This document shows, piece by piece, positions 29,501-39,677 of a stretch of DNA of 64,000 nt. The position numbers and the translations under genes are program-made. Under the pieces are notes generated by a model, which was given only the letters and a program-made list of their open reading frames with translations, was not told the DNA's origin and ran no database searches. Source of the DNA: Tahibacter amnicola (GTDB taxonomy: Bacteria > Pseudomonadota > Gammaproteobacteria > Xanthomonadales > Rhodanobacteraceae); NCBI RefSeq assembly GCF_025398735.1, contig NZ_CP104694.1:4117001-4181000 (forward strand), given 5' to 3'. The first letter of the stretch is position 1. Each line of letters starts with the position of its first letter.

Positions 29501-29868
29501 AAATCCCGCAGCGTGGCCGCAAATCCCGCCTGCCCGCTCTGCGCAATGACGCGCAGGGCCAGGATCGAATCCCCACCCAGTTCGAAGAAGTTATCGTTGA
29601 CGCCGATGCCCTCGCGCCGAAGTGCAGTCTCCCAGATCGACGTCAACACCTGCTCGGCCGCCGTGCGCGGCGCGACGAACGCCATGCGTGCAAAGTCGTT
29701 CTCACCGGGTGCCGGCAACCGGGCTCGATCGAGCTTGCCGTTGGATCCGGTCGGCATCCGCTCCAGGTGCACATAAGCCTGCGGAACCATGTAGGCAGGA
29801 ACCAGGAGGCTCACGTGCTGCCGCAGGGCGGCCGGCGAGAGATCCGTCGCCGCGACGTAGTACGCCAC
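23590..29868 (-). CDS. NRPS: end of A2-PCP2-E-C3-A3-PCP3-C4
   Basis: 2092 codons from a GTG at 29868. This is not a true gene start but the continuation of the A2 domain after a one-base break at 29891-29896. Domains: A2 tail with MPTGSNGKLDR (1-52); PCP2 with FFELGGDS (94-101); epimerase (145-565) with HHLVIDAVSW (279-288); C3 (575-1000) with HHVLLDGWS (714-722); A3 (1035-1530) with YTSGTTGVPKG (1173-1183), YGITE (1319) and core Lys 1519; PCP3 with FFDLGGHSL (1566-1574); C4 (1630-2050) with HHIASDAWS (1752-1760). A3 pocket residues by alignment to GrsA read DVWNLALVHK, closest to Ser/Thr-type codes but not a standard match. The protein ends in an acidic helix (ESA-type docking-like tail), so C4 acts on PCP4 of the next protein. 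Confidence 0.88.
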   Translation of the reverse strand: MAYYVAATDLSPAALRQHVSLLVPAYMVPQAYVHLERMPTGSNGKLDRARLPAPGENDFARMAFVAPRTAAEQVLTSIWETALRREGIGVNDNFFELGGDSILALRVIAQSGQAGFAATLRDFYRGPTIAEMAQQTGKLQTLRRADGTQPLLPAQAWLFAQALHNPQHYNQSLLLEVPAGFDAAVWQKTLVSVLAAHDVFRLRFDTRSDAPAAYYEAEIVAPDERMLVVQAANADGRDEALAELALRLHTSLDLARGVTFRSGYLDCGTAPGRLVLVAHHLVIDAVSWEGLLRDLEASFRATGAGLPAPVSGSAGLVKARAQQLHAAAADGRHLSELGYWRAQLEGLPAAAASTSPLRRDSAHRSVTCVRWVQADDASFVAADLSRHEVLLAAIYLAQRRRTGCQEVTLRMESHGRDVESIDLASAPGWFTALFPLRLDAVGDDAIAVARAIATQWRNVPHGGVGYGVLRYLAGRPELCAAEPRIAFNYFGEFGRQDAAAGLLRVCPGSSGVKVDPLNARDCDVLISAAGTREGLQLGLDYATGVMDEPAAAAMADDIVALLEDLLDAIAQVPSHRVEAAWPATPTQRGMLLHSQLETRRGVYVNQLILRLKGDVDLEAMRLAWQRTLLRHDALRTAFSDLDQDQPLCVAYADVTLPWHRIDLRGEPAGTTESRLQAVREAGRVAGFDLAASPLMRLTVVQLPAQTVELVWTYHHVLLDGWSLPLVLGDVLRSYASPHENLDAPPQIATYARWLQSRDHEASRTYWRDLLAGLDEPTRLPLRTPSVPEDATSTVTVALDEAATTMLKTVAGGSHVTVNALVQAAWAYVLHRYTGCDEVVFGATQAGRPPELPGSERMVGLFINTIPVRVRIAHERPAIELAASLFAQQARSVDHAYVPLAQIQAESPFGPGTSLFDSVVVFENYRVDGVSAPETSAWQVESVSSDEGTHYPLTALAIPGQSLRLRVRGRADRFLPADVERIARHWRQVLECIAALPRQRQSDIDLLTRTELADLHERLRFDPIPLAVNHLSDAFSATVARHAGRPAVRCGDKFYTYAQIDRRANALAHRLCAVGASGQRVAICLDRTVSLAIALLGTVKAGATYVPLDPATPPERRRLIVADAQCRCVISEGAHIEALGADVSCVRMDSTDAADEADAPPVCTERAEAAYLIYTSGTTGVPKGVAVQHRSVLRLFAATRDAFGFDERDIWPLFHSYAFDVSVWEVWGAWLHGGCLVMVPATTTRDPAACVDLLVATGATVLNQTPTAFEALMRAEAQRADVTPLALRHVLFAGEALDFAALATWRDRHGLDAPALWNLYGITETTVHTTLYRVVADDIRADCRRVGRPIRDLQVRILDPLGRDLPVGVPGEIWVAGDGVAMGYHDRPELTAQRFVTRPWEGQPVRYYRSGDLGRYREDGELECLGRTDRQVKLRGFRIELGEIEAQLCALASVEKAVVLIRGQGEDRQIVAYVITSHGTTGEDALALEMRRRLAERLPDHMVPTSIGFVADFPRNHNGKLDVAALPEIGSTSSARPMRATDALEQEILSVWSDVLGRPVTDPDVDFFDLGGHSLKLGQVATRLRQRYGASLSFAQLYKNANVARQAALVRALPARAVQSSISVLSEAQRRAGVVLTPDQLRLWYLCQDPEQNRAYGTHFSLQLRGALDVDAFLGALRATIDRHESLRSLYEVIDGQPRQVLVDRQASQVVYQDLREPGTALHQPFDLRREPPFRARLCVQAHEVHVLQIDIHHIASDAWSIGLLIREICTQYRAGLGDRSAVLSPLPVQVADVAAWLDEPAQRAARLRDLAYWRAQLQGHRGVLALRADGDVGLAAGEAAGVVALRWSSALAAGIAQTARERAVTPFVLVLAAYAMVLQRFSGDTDIVIGAAVAQRPHPDIEPLIGFFAQTVPLRVRLDAAEPRNALLDRLREDLLSAIEHAQAPLADIVESLDIERPLGRTPLFQAVLTLQNTESQPAQLPGITVVKQDSVRPAVKFDLTVSLRETPDGYVGEIEFDRRRLATRTVERFADALRDGVTQLCGAGDSPMVDVVASSPAPHPTADADANPEDLDFLTLDELQKLLDGQEEASA

Positions 29869-29878
29869 CAGGCGCGGT

Positions 29879-32800
29879 TCACCACCGTCCGGGGGGCTGC
29901 AGAACGACGACGCAATCGGTCACGCCGGCATGCGCGGCAACAGCGGCTTCAATATCACCCAGTTCGACGCGGTAACCCCGGATCTTCACCTGGTTGTCGA
30001 TGCGTCCCAGGATCTCGATAGTGCCGTCGGGAAGGAACCTTGCTGCATCGCCCGTGCGGTAGAGGCGCGTATCCAGGCCGGCGTGATGGAAAAACTGTCG
30101 CGCGGTTCGTTCCGGATCACCGCGATATCCCCGCGACAGGCCAACGCCGCCGATGTGCAGCTGTCCCGTGACGCCGGGCGGCACCAGGCGATCGGACGCA
30201 TCCAGTATGTACATCGTCTGGTTGGCCATGGGACGGCCGTACGGCACGCCACGCCAGCCGGACGTATCGACGCTGACCGGATGCAGGACGGACCAGATCG
30301 CCGCCTCCGTGGCGCCGCCCAGGCTGGTCACTGCAGCGCCCGCAAACCGCTGTTTCAGGCGTTCCGGCAAGACCGGAGGAATCCGGTCGCCCGAGAGCAG
30401 GAAATGACGCACCGGAAGGATGTCATCCGCGTCGTTTCCAGCAGCGTCGAGCAGGATCTGCGCGGCCATCGGCACACCGTTCCAGATCGTTACGCCGTGC
30501 CTGCGGATGCAGTCCAGCCACTGGGCAGGATCACCCGACGACGCATCGGACAACATGACGACACACGCACCCGCCGCCAGCGCTCCGAAGATGTCGTACA
30601 CGGACAGATCGAAGGTCAGCGACGACACCGAAAGAACGCGATCCGCGGGGCACAGACCAATCCGCGCGTTGATGTCGATCAACGTGTTCACGACCGCGGC
30701 GTGGGTCATCTCCACACCCTTCGGGCGGCCGGTCGATCCGGATGTGTAGATCACGTACGCCAGCTGGTCGGGGCCCTGGCGCCGCTGGGCGAGGACCGCT
30801 TCGGCATTGACGCTCGCGACTTCCTGCGACGCTCGACTTACCCGGAAGACCTGCGGCACATCCGGGAGCAGAGCAGGGTCGCCTATGGCATAGCGTATCT
30901 GCGCCTCGTCCACGACAGCATCACGCCGTGCTGCCGGCCAAGCCGGTTCCATCGGCACGTACGCACCGCCGGCCAGCAGAATCGCCAGCGCCGCGATGAC
31001 CTGGTCACGTCCGCGCGGCAGACACACCGCAACCAACACCTCGGGACCAACGCCGGCCGCCACCAGCGCCTCGGCCAGTGTGCTGGACTGTGCCAGGAGA
31101 CCGGCATAGTCGAGCGTACCGCGTTCATCAATGACGGCGGGCGCGCCGGGCGTGGCTGCCGCCTGACGCAGGAAGGAATCCTGCATGCAGCAATGGAAGT
31201 CCCACGCTTGCGCCGTGGCGTTCCATTCATCGACGATGCGCGCGCGCAACGCATCGCGGACGAGGTCGACCGGTGCATCGAGGCTGAGCATGCCGTGCAA
31301 TGCCAGCTGCATCAGTTCACCGACGGAAGCCGCCTGCTCGGCCGCAAAACGCGACGGATCGTATGCCAGGTGCAAGCTCGCACCACGGCCGGGACGATCC
31401 AGCAACACGTTGACGGTCAATGCGAATTCGTTGAGGTTGTACAAGGTCGGCCGGCTGCCCGGAATCGCGTCACCGACAGCACCGACCGCGTCAGTAAAAT
31501 CGTTGAAATTGAAAAAATGATCAAAAAGCGACGCGCCTTCCGCCAACCGTTGCACCTGGACCAGGGGCGTGTGCCGGTGCGGCCAGAGGGTCAATTCCAC
31601 GGAATGGGCAGCGTCGATCAACGCGCCCCAGTTGGACACCGCAGTATCGATGCAGACAGGAAGCGTCGTGACATACAGCCCCAGCGCCTGCGTCGCGACA
31701 GTTTGCGCATCACGACGGTGCGTACAGTAGCCGGTATGGAGTACCTCGCGACCGCACAGCCTGGCGAGGACGATCGCGTAGGCTGCGAAGAAGATGGCCT
31801 TGGCCGGCACCCGCCGGATGCTCGCGACGCTGCGCACGCTATCGATCAACGCCGCGTCCAGATCGATGCGCAGCATCGGCACAGATGCGATACCAGCCTC
31901 TCGACGAACACCGCCATCCGGCAAGGTCGGCAGGTGGCACGCGACATGGTCGGCAACGTAGGCAGCCCAGTAGCGCTGCGTGTGGGGATTTTCCAGCGCG
32001 GAGCGCTCGGTCATCACCAGTGGCGCCATGTTCGGCGTGGGCTGCGTGCTGGCGTGCGCAGAATCGGAAGCAACGGCGCCGCCACTGGAAATTCCGGCCT
32101 GCGCGAACAGTGTCGCTACGCTCCATCCGTCGAGAATGGCGTGGTGGGCGGTCCAGATGATTTCCGTCAGCGCCTCATCGAGACGCACGATATCGATGCG
32201 AAACAGCGGCGCCGTATCCAGCACCAGGGGCGTGCGACGCCGTGAGGCCAGCAGACTGTCGCGCTGCCGCTCACGTTCCTCGCGCGTCCGATCGCGCCAG
32301 TCGTGACGGATCACGGGCGCGTCGATGCGCGAATGGACGACCTGGTGCTTGGCCAGTGGGCCATCCCAGTGCAGGCTGGTGCGCAATACCGGGTGGCGGG
32401 CGATCAGACGATCGATGACCTCGCGCAGCCGTGTTTCGTCAAATTCACCGGGAATCTGCCGCGAGCGGACGATCAGGTAGCGCGGCATCCCGCTATCCAG
32501 CAGGGAGCTGGCAATCATCGCCTCCTGCATGGCCGTTAGCGGATAGGCATCTTCCGCGCCGGCCGGCCAGCCCCCGGTTGGCGCGATCGTGGCGAGGGCG
32601 AAGGGGGCAGGCATTTCCAGGGTGCTGTCGCCCGTCAACGCGCCACCGTCGATGGCCGCGGCCAGGTCGGCCAGGCGCGGCGTCTTCATCAGTTGCGCGG
32701 CCCCCAGTGACAGCCCCTGCTTCGTCGCCGCGGCCGCCACGACGATCGTACGCAGGGAATTTCCGCCGAGCGCGAAGAAGTCAGCGTCACGGCCAACGGA

Positions 32801-33505
32801 CGCTACCCCCAGTACATCACCCCAGATCGCCGCGAGAGCCGATTCTGTGGCGGTACGCGGCGGATCGTGCGCAGCGATGGCCCTATCGCTGGGCCAGGGC
32901 AACGCGCCTCGGTCGACCTTGCCGTTGGGTTTGAGTGGAATCGCATCGACGCGGACAACGCGAAACGGAACCATGTGTTGCGGAAGTTTGTCGCGGAGCG
33001 CGCGAAGGATCGTCGATTCGTCAATCAGCTGTGTATCGGTGACGACAAATGCACACAGCTGAGTGTCACCGGACGGCCGGTCCATCGCGCGGACGGCGGC
33101 CTGGCTCACGCCGGGAACACAGCGCAGCGCGACATCGATCTCGGCCAGCTCGACGCGATAGCCCAGCACCTTGACCTGGTCGTCGATGCGGCCGAGAAAT
33201 TCCAGCAAACCATCGACACGCCGGCGCACACGGTCGCCCGTGCGATAGGCGCGCGTGCCGCCTGATACGTATCCCCCCTGTCCGACATCACCGCAGTAGC
33301 CGTGACCTACAGTCGGTCCTTCGATCACCAGCTCGCCGACAGCACCCGGCGGTTGCTCAACTCCCCCTGCCCCATCACGCGCAGCCGTACCCCGGGCAAC
33401 GCCATGCCAATGGGAACGCGCGCACCGGCAACCGGTGCGTCGATCTCGTGCACGCAGCACGACACGCTGCATTCGCTCGGACCGTAGGAGTTGACGATGC
33501 GGCAT
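29879..33505 (-). CDS. NRPS: end of A1-PCP1-C2-A2 (frameshifted at both ends)
   Basis: 1208 codons are open, but the first ~46 are an out-of-frame shadow; real coding begins at about 33367, continuing A1 after a break at 33363-33367. Numbers count from 33505. A1 tail: YRTGD, GRIDDQVKVLGYRVEL (104-119) and PLKPNGKVDR (190-199). PCP1: DFFALGGNSL (242-251). C2 (~320-745): HHAILDGWS (454-462). A2 (~770 on): YTSGSTGRPKG (920-930), GGATEAA (1063). Pocket residues by alignment to GrsA are D-L-Y-N-L-S-L-I-W plus the invariant Lys, identical to the published Cys(2) code DLYNLSLIWK. C2 has the HHxxxDG condensation motif, not the DxxxxDxxS of heterocyclisation domains, so Cys is condensed rather than made into thiazoline. 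The frame stops at 29879 after QPPGRW, inside A2. Confidence 0.87.
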   Translation of the reverse strand: MPHRQLLRSERMQRVVLRARDRRTGCRCARSHWHGVARGTAARDGAGGVEQPPGAVGELVIEGPTVGHGYCGDVGQGGYVSGGTRAYRTGDRVRRRVDGLLEFLGRIDDQVKVLGYRVELAEIDVALRCVPGVSQAAVRAMDRPSGDTQLCAFVVTDTQLIDESTILRALRDKLPQHMVPFRVVRVDAIPLKPNGKVDRGALPWPSDRAIAAHDPPRTATESALAAIWGDVLGVASVGRDADFFALGGNSLRTIVVAAAATKQGLSLGAAQLMKTPRLADLAAAIDGGALTGDSTLEMPAPFALATIAPTGGWPAGAEDAYPLTAMQEAMIASSLLDSGMPRYLIVRSRQIPGEFDETRLREVIDRLIARHPVLRTSLHWDGPLAKHQVVHSRIDAPVIRHDWRDRTREERERQRDSLLASRRRTPLVLDTAPLFRIDIVRLDEALTEIIWTAHHAILDGWSVATLFAQAGISSGGAVASDSAHASTQPTPNMAPLVMTERSALENPHTQRYWAAYVADHVACHLPTLPDGGVRREAGIASVPMLRIDLDAALIDSVRSVASIRRVPAKAIFFAAYAIVLARLCGREVLHTGYCTHRRDAQTVATQALGLYVTTLPVCIDTAVSNWGALIDAAHSVELTLWPHRHTPLVQVQRLAEGASLFDHFFNFNDFTDAVGAVGDAIPGSRPTLYNLNEFALTVNVLLDRPGRGASLHLAYDPSRFAAEQAASVGELMQLALHGMLSLDAPVDLVRDALRARIVDEWNATAQAWDFHCCMQDSFLRQAAATPGAPAVIDERGTLDYAGLLAQSSTLAEALVAAGVGPEVLVAVCLPRGRDQVIAALAILLAGGAYVPMEPAWPAARRDAVVDEAQIRYAIGDPALLPDVPQVFRVSRASQEVASVNAEAVLAQRRQGPDQLAYVIYTSGSTGRPKGVEMTHAAVVNTLIDINARIGLCPADRVLSVSSLTFDLSVYDIFGALAAGACVVMLSDASSGDPAQWLDCIRRHGVTIWNGVPMAAQILLDAAGNDADDILPVRHFLLSGDRIPPVLPERLKQRFAGAAVTSLGGATEAAIWSVLHPVSVDTSGWRGVPYGRPMANQTMYILDASDRLVPPGVTGQLHIGGVGLSRGYRGDPERTARQFFHHAGLDTRLYRTGDAARFLPDGTIEILGRIDNQVKIRGYRVELGDIEAAVAAHAGVTDCVVVLQPPGRW

Positions 33506-35796
33506 TTTCCAAAATGATCAGCCAGCGAGCTGATGATTGCCGGCGCCAGCGCTTCGCCGGCAAGAATCACCATCTGGCGCGGCTGCGCCGTGCCGAATGT
33601 TCCGGGCTGGTACAGCGAGAGGTAGTGACTAGGCGTGAACTTCGCCACGTCAATCGGATTCTCCTGCACGTAACGGGCGTATTTTGCCGCGTCGCGGCTG
33701 GTTTCGCGGTCGATCAGGTGCAGTGTGCCGCCCGTGGCCAGTGCGAGAAACACATTGCCCAGTCCGATGTCGGTGGACGGATGGGTTGCAATGCCATACG
33801 TCCAGCCCGGCGCCAAGGGGAATCGACGCGTCATGGCGTCAATAAAGAACGCCAGGTTGGCGTGGCCGATCATGACGCCCTTGGGGACGCCGGTTGATCC
33901 CGACGTGTGCACGATGTACGCGACGTCGTCACCGGTCACGATGGTCGCAGACGCGGGCTCACGCAGCTGCGCGAATCCGCCGGCGCGGATGTCGACAGTC
34001 GCACAGCCGTCGGGAACGCCCGTGGTATCGACTCCATCCGTCACGACGCAAAGGGCAGCACATCCGCGGATGATCTGCTGCAGACGGGAAACCGGCACTT
34101 CCGGATCCACCGGCACGAATACCGCGCCTCGGCGCCATATCGCCAGCATGGTTGCGACGAGCGGCGCGCCACTGCGCAACGCCACCACGACGCATGCACC
34201 GGCTGCCACGCCATGCAGCGCCAGCACCTGCGCCGTGTGCGCGGACTGCCTGTGCAGCTCCGCGTACGTCCACCGGTGTGTGCTATCAACGACCGCCAGG
34301 CAATCCGGCCTCGACGCTACGTGCCGTGCAACCAGGTCATGCAGGAAATGCGGAAGGCCCTTGGCCAACGGCTGGACTTCCGTGCGCTCGGCCGGCAGCA
34401 GTGCAACCGTGGCTGTCGGCAAGGCCGGATCACCGATGGTAGCAAGCTGCATTATTGCGTCGGCGATGGTTTCGACGGACGACGCATCGAACAGGCGCAC
34501 GTCGTAATCCCAGCACAATTCGATGCCGTGCTCGTCGCGGCGTGCGACCAGGGAGAGGTCGAACTTCGGCGCACGCCGCGGCAGCAGGTCCGCCGGCAGT
34601 GGCGACAGCTTCGCCTGCGCCAGCTGCAAGACCTGCGCGCCGCCTTCCTGGTACGAGAAAAACAATTGGAACAAAGGATGGATCTGAGGTGCCCTGGCGA
34701 TTCCGAGGCGATCGACGATGACGTCAAGCGGCACATCCTGGTTCGCCATCGCCCCTACAACGACCGATCGAACCTGCGCAATTGTGTCGTGGAGGGTGGC
34801 GCGGTCGGACAGGGCAATACGCGCCGGCAAGGCGGTGACCAGGTAACCGATCAGTCCCTGCAGTTCTGGCCGTTGACGGTTTGCGCTGGCAAAACCGATC
34901 GTCACATCATCCGTATCACCGAAGCGCGCCACGGCAGTGGCGTAGAGCGCCAACAGCGCGTGGAACACCGTTGCATTGGCTGCCCGTGCGATCTCCTGCA
35001 GACGCAGCACCGGCGCCGTGGGGAGCCGGCGGATAACACGCCCCGTCTCGGCGGGAATAGCCGACTGTCGCGGCCGGTCGGTCGGTAGTCCGTGAAGCAG
35101 TGGCAATCGGTCAAGCGCCTGGCGCCAGTAAGCCACCTGGCGTTCCCCTTCAGCCCCCCGCAGGATGGCCTGCTGCCACCGGCTGAAGTCCGAATACTGA
35201 ACGGGAAGCGGCGGCACATCGGACGAATCACCGCGCAGCGCGCGCGCGTAGGCGGCGCCGAGTTCCGTTGCGACGACATTTTGCGACCATGCATCCCCCA
35301 TGGCGTGATGCATTACCGCCAGCGCGACGTGGGATTCCGCATGGAGTTTCACGACGATTGCCCGCGCCAGCGGCGCGCAGGCGAGGTCAAACGCGCGACC
35401 GCATTCGTCGGCGACCAGTGCGCGGAGCGCGCCGTCGCTGTCATCCGACTGCGACAGATCGGCGACAAGCAGCGGTATTTCAACCGTTGGGAGGATGCGC
35501 TGCACAAGTGCGCCGGCCTCTTCGACCAGCTGCGTTCGCACAATCTCGTGCCGGTCAGCCAGGAAGGCCAGTGCAGACTGGAATGCGGGGACCGAAAACG
35601 CACCGTCGATGCGAAATCCGGTCACGATGTTGTATGCCGGCGTCTGCGCGACCGCCTGGGCAAACCACAACGCGCGCTGACCTTCAGAGGCCGGACACTC
35701 GCTGACCGGATCGCGCACAAGACGCTCACCCGCGACACTGCGCTGGCGCAGCAGTGCTTGAATCTGTTGTCTGGTATCAGTCGACACGGCAGTCAC
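33325..35796 (-). CDS. NRPS, first module: C1-A1 (frameshifted in A1)
   Basis: 823 codons. C1 spans ~35-450 with the active-site motif HHAMGDAWS (163-171). There is no carrier or loading domain before it, so it may acylate the first amino acid (starter condensation) or receive a chain from another protein. A1 starts ~480: HTSGSTGVPKG (630-640), YGPSE (771-775). Pocket residues by alignment read D-I-G-K-I-A-S-V-S-K, which I cannot match to a standard amino acid; Lys at the fourth position recalls acidic-substrate codes (Asp, Asn). Near residue 810, at a run of five C (33363-33367, plus strand), the frame runs off to a stop; one added base joins it to the next frame as MGQGGVEQPPGAVGEL, a normal A-domain sequence. 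The ATG at 35796 is the first gene start of the operon. Confidence 0.87.
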   Translation of the reverse strand: MTAVSTDTRQQIQALLRQRSVAGERLVRDPVSECPASEGQRALWFAQAVAQTPAYNIVTGFRIDGAFSVPAFQSALAFLADRHEIVRTQLVEEAGALVQRILPTVEIPLLVADLSQSDDSDGALRALVADECGRAFDLACAPLARAIVVKLHAESHVALAVMHHAMGDAWSQNVVATELGAAYARALRGDSSDVPPLPVQYSDFSRWQQAILRGAEGERQVAYWRQALDRLPLLHGLPTDRPRQSAIPAETGRVIRRLPTAPVLRLQEIARAANATVFHALLALYATAVARFGDTDDVTIGFASANRQRPELQGLIGYLVTALPARIALSDRATLHDTIAQVRSVVVGAMANQDVPLDVIVDRLGIARAPQIHPLFQLFFSYQEGGAQVLQLAQAKLSPLPADLLPRRAPKFDLSLVARRDEHGIELCWDYDVRLFDASSVETIADAIMQLATIGDPALPTATVALLPAERTEVQPLAKGLPHFLHDLVARHVASRPDCLAVVDSTHRWTYAELHRQSAHTAQVLALHGVAAGACVVVALRSGAPLVATMLAIWRRGAVFVPVDPEVPVSRLQQIIRGCAALCVVTDGVDTTGVPDGCATVDIRAGGFAQLREPASATIVTGDDVAYIVHTSGSTGVPKGVMIGHANLAFFIDAMTRRFPLAPGWTYGIATHPSTDIGLGNVFLALATGGTLHLIDRETSRDAAKYARYVQENPIDVAKFTPSHYLSLYQPGTFGTAQPRQMVILAGEALAPAIISSLADHFGKCRIVNSYGPSECSVSCCVHEIDAPVAGARVPIGMALPGVRLRVMGQGELSNRRVLSASW

Positions 35797-36698
35797 TCGC
35801 AGGGCGCCCGCGTAGCGGCGCTACGTCCGAAATGGAGTTACTTCCGGACGCACGAGAATCAGATCGGCTGACGCCGAAATACGCGAGAACGTGCTGCAAT
35901 GCACCAGAAGCCTGGACGCGCTGGCGCACCGATGGGTGCCTGCGCCAGGTCGTGTCCACACCTGCAGAACGCCGGAAAGGCCGACGTCGCTGCTACTGGA
36001 TCAGGTGGCCATCGGCCACTATGCACTGCGGAATGCGGGGCAGATTCCAGGAACTGCCTTCGACGCGCTCTCGCCTCCTGCTACGCGATTTCACCAGCCA
36101 TTCCCCTGAAAATCGCCGGGTTACGTACTGGCGTAATACGCGTCACATCGATTTCCGTTACCCCCGAACGACCTACTATACCATCGGCATCCGGGGATTA
36201 TCTAACGTCGTACCCATATGCCGGGGTACGCGCTTGCGACTATGGGAAGACCTGGACATGTGGCGGCACGCAATACCTTTTCATGTCAATTCGTTGCCGA
36301 ATTTCCGTTGTATTCCGGCCGCTTGCGGCATTCCGGCCGGTGCTGGCCCGCGGTTCGCCGGCAGTCCGTGGTCGATTCGACGGCAGCAGCTCCATCCAGT
36401 CGGATTATTCCTGGCGCAGAGACTTTAAAGAACGATTTTCCGGGCGCCCGCCCATAATCGCCATGAGTGCTATCTATCCGTCGCAGTCTGGTGCTCTGCC
36501 GAAAACACGCCATGACGGTAATCCGCGACGTATTTTCCATACGCCACCGAAATGGTTTTCCGGATTCAGGAAACCGTTGCAGGTAATTCCCGACCGATCA
36601 GAACTCGGCCGCGCTGGCGCGGAGCACCGTCACCTGCGGCGGGCTGTCGAACGGAGAACCGGGCTGCGCGTCGTACGAGGCAGCCACGGTTGTTCACA
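35797..36698 (-). other. Long leader/promoter region upstream of the NRPS operon
   Basis: About 900 bases with no convincing gene on either strand, and lower GC than the surroundings between about 36100 and 36560. It must contain the promoter of the minus-strand biosynthetic operon. Two points stand out. One is an extended -10-like element at 36175-36183. The other is an inverted repeat, CGTACCC / GGGTACG with an 8-base loop, at 36209-36230, which could be an operator or hairpin. A smaller repeat, TTACG..CGTAA, lies near 36121-36136. None is proven. Confidence 0.4.
36175..36183 (-). promoter_or_regulatory. Candidate extended -10 promoter element for the NRPS operon
   Basis: On the minus strand the sequence reads TGG TATAGT, a TGn plus near-consensus -10 hexamer. 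No good -35 is found at 17 bases, which is tolerable for extended -10 promoters. It would give a leader of about 370 bases before the ATG at 35796. Weak evidence. Confidence 0.22.
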
Positions 36699-36746
36699 GT
36701 GCCGCTTTGTGTAGCGGCACCGTCCGCGCCGTTGCAGCGCGGACGG
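36699..36746 (-). terminator. Double hairpin downstream of gcvP
   Basis: Two adjacent perfect inverted repeats follow the gcvP stop: a 10-base stem CCGTCCGCGC / GCGCGGACGG with a 7-base loop (36720-36746) and an 8-base stem GTGCCGCT / AGCGGCAC with a 6-base loop (36699-36720). There is no clear U-run, so it is either a GC-rich intrinsic terminator or an mRNA 3' stabiliser. It would insulate gcvP from the NRPS operon. Confidence 0.55.
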
Positions 36747-36765
36747 GTGTTGCAGGGCCTCCGGA

Positions 36766-39636
<2,871 letters not shown>

Positions 39637-39677
39637 GGTGGGGACGTCCGAAAATGACGCGCAGGCCGCACGTCGGG

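Noticed and set aside
31300-32600. C2 as a heterocyclisation (Cy) domain before the Cys-activating A2
   Set aside because: The active-site motif is HHAILDGWS; the DxxxxDxxS of Cy domains is absent.
13600-33367. Programmed ribosomal frameshifting at the three breaks in the synthetase genes
   Set aside because: Two breaks need a base added and one a base removed, none has a classic slippery site plus structure, and an unrelated gene shows the same fault; sequencing error is simpler.
35754-36428. 224-codon plus-strand frame and smaller frames in the NRPS leader
   Set aside because: No ribosome-binding site, poor codon use, no recognisable features; treated as intergenic.
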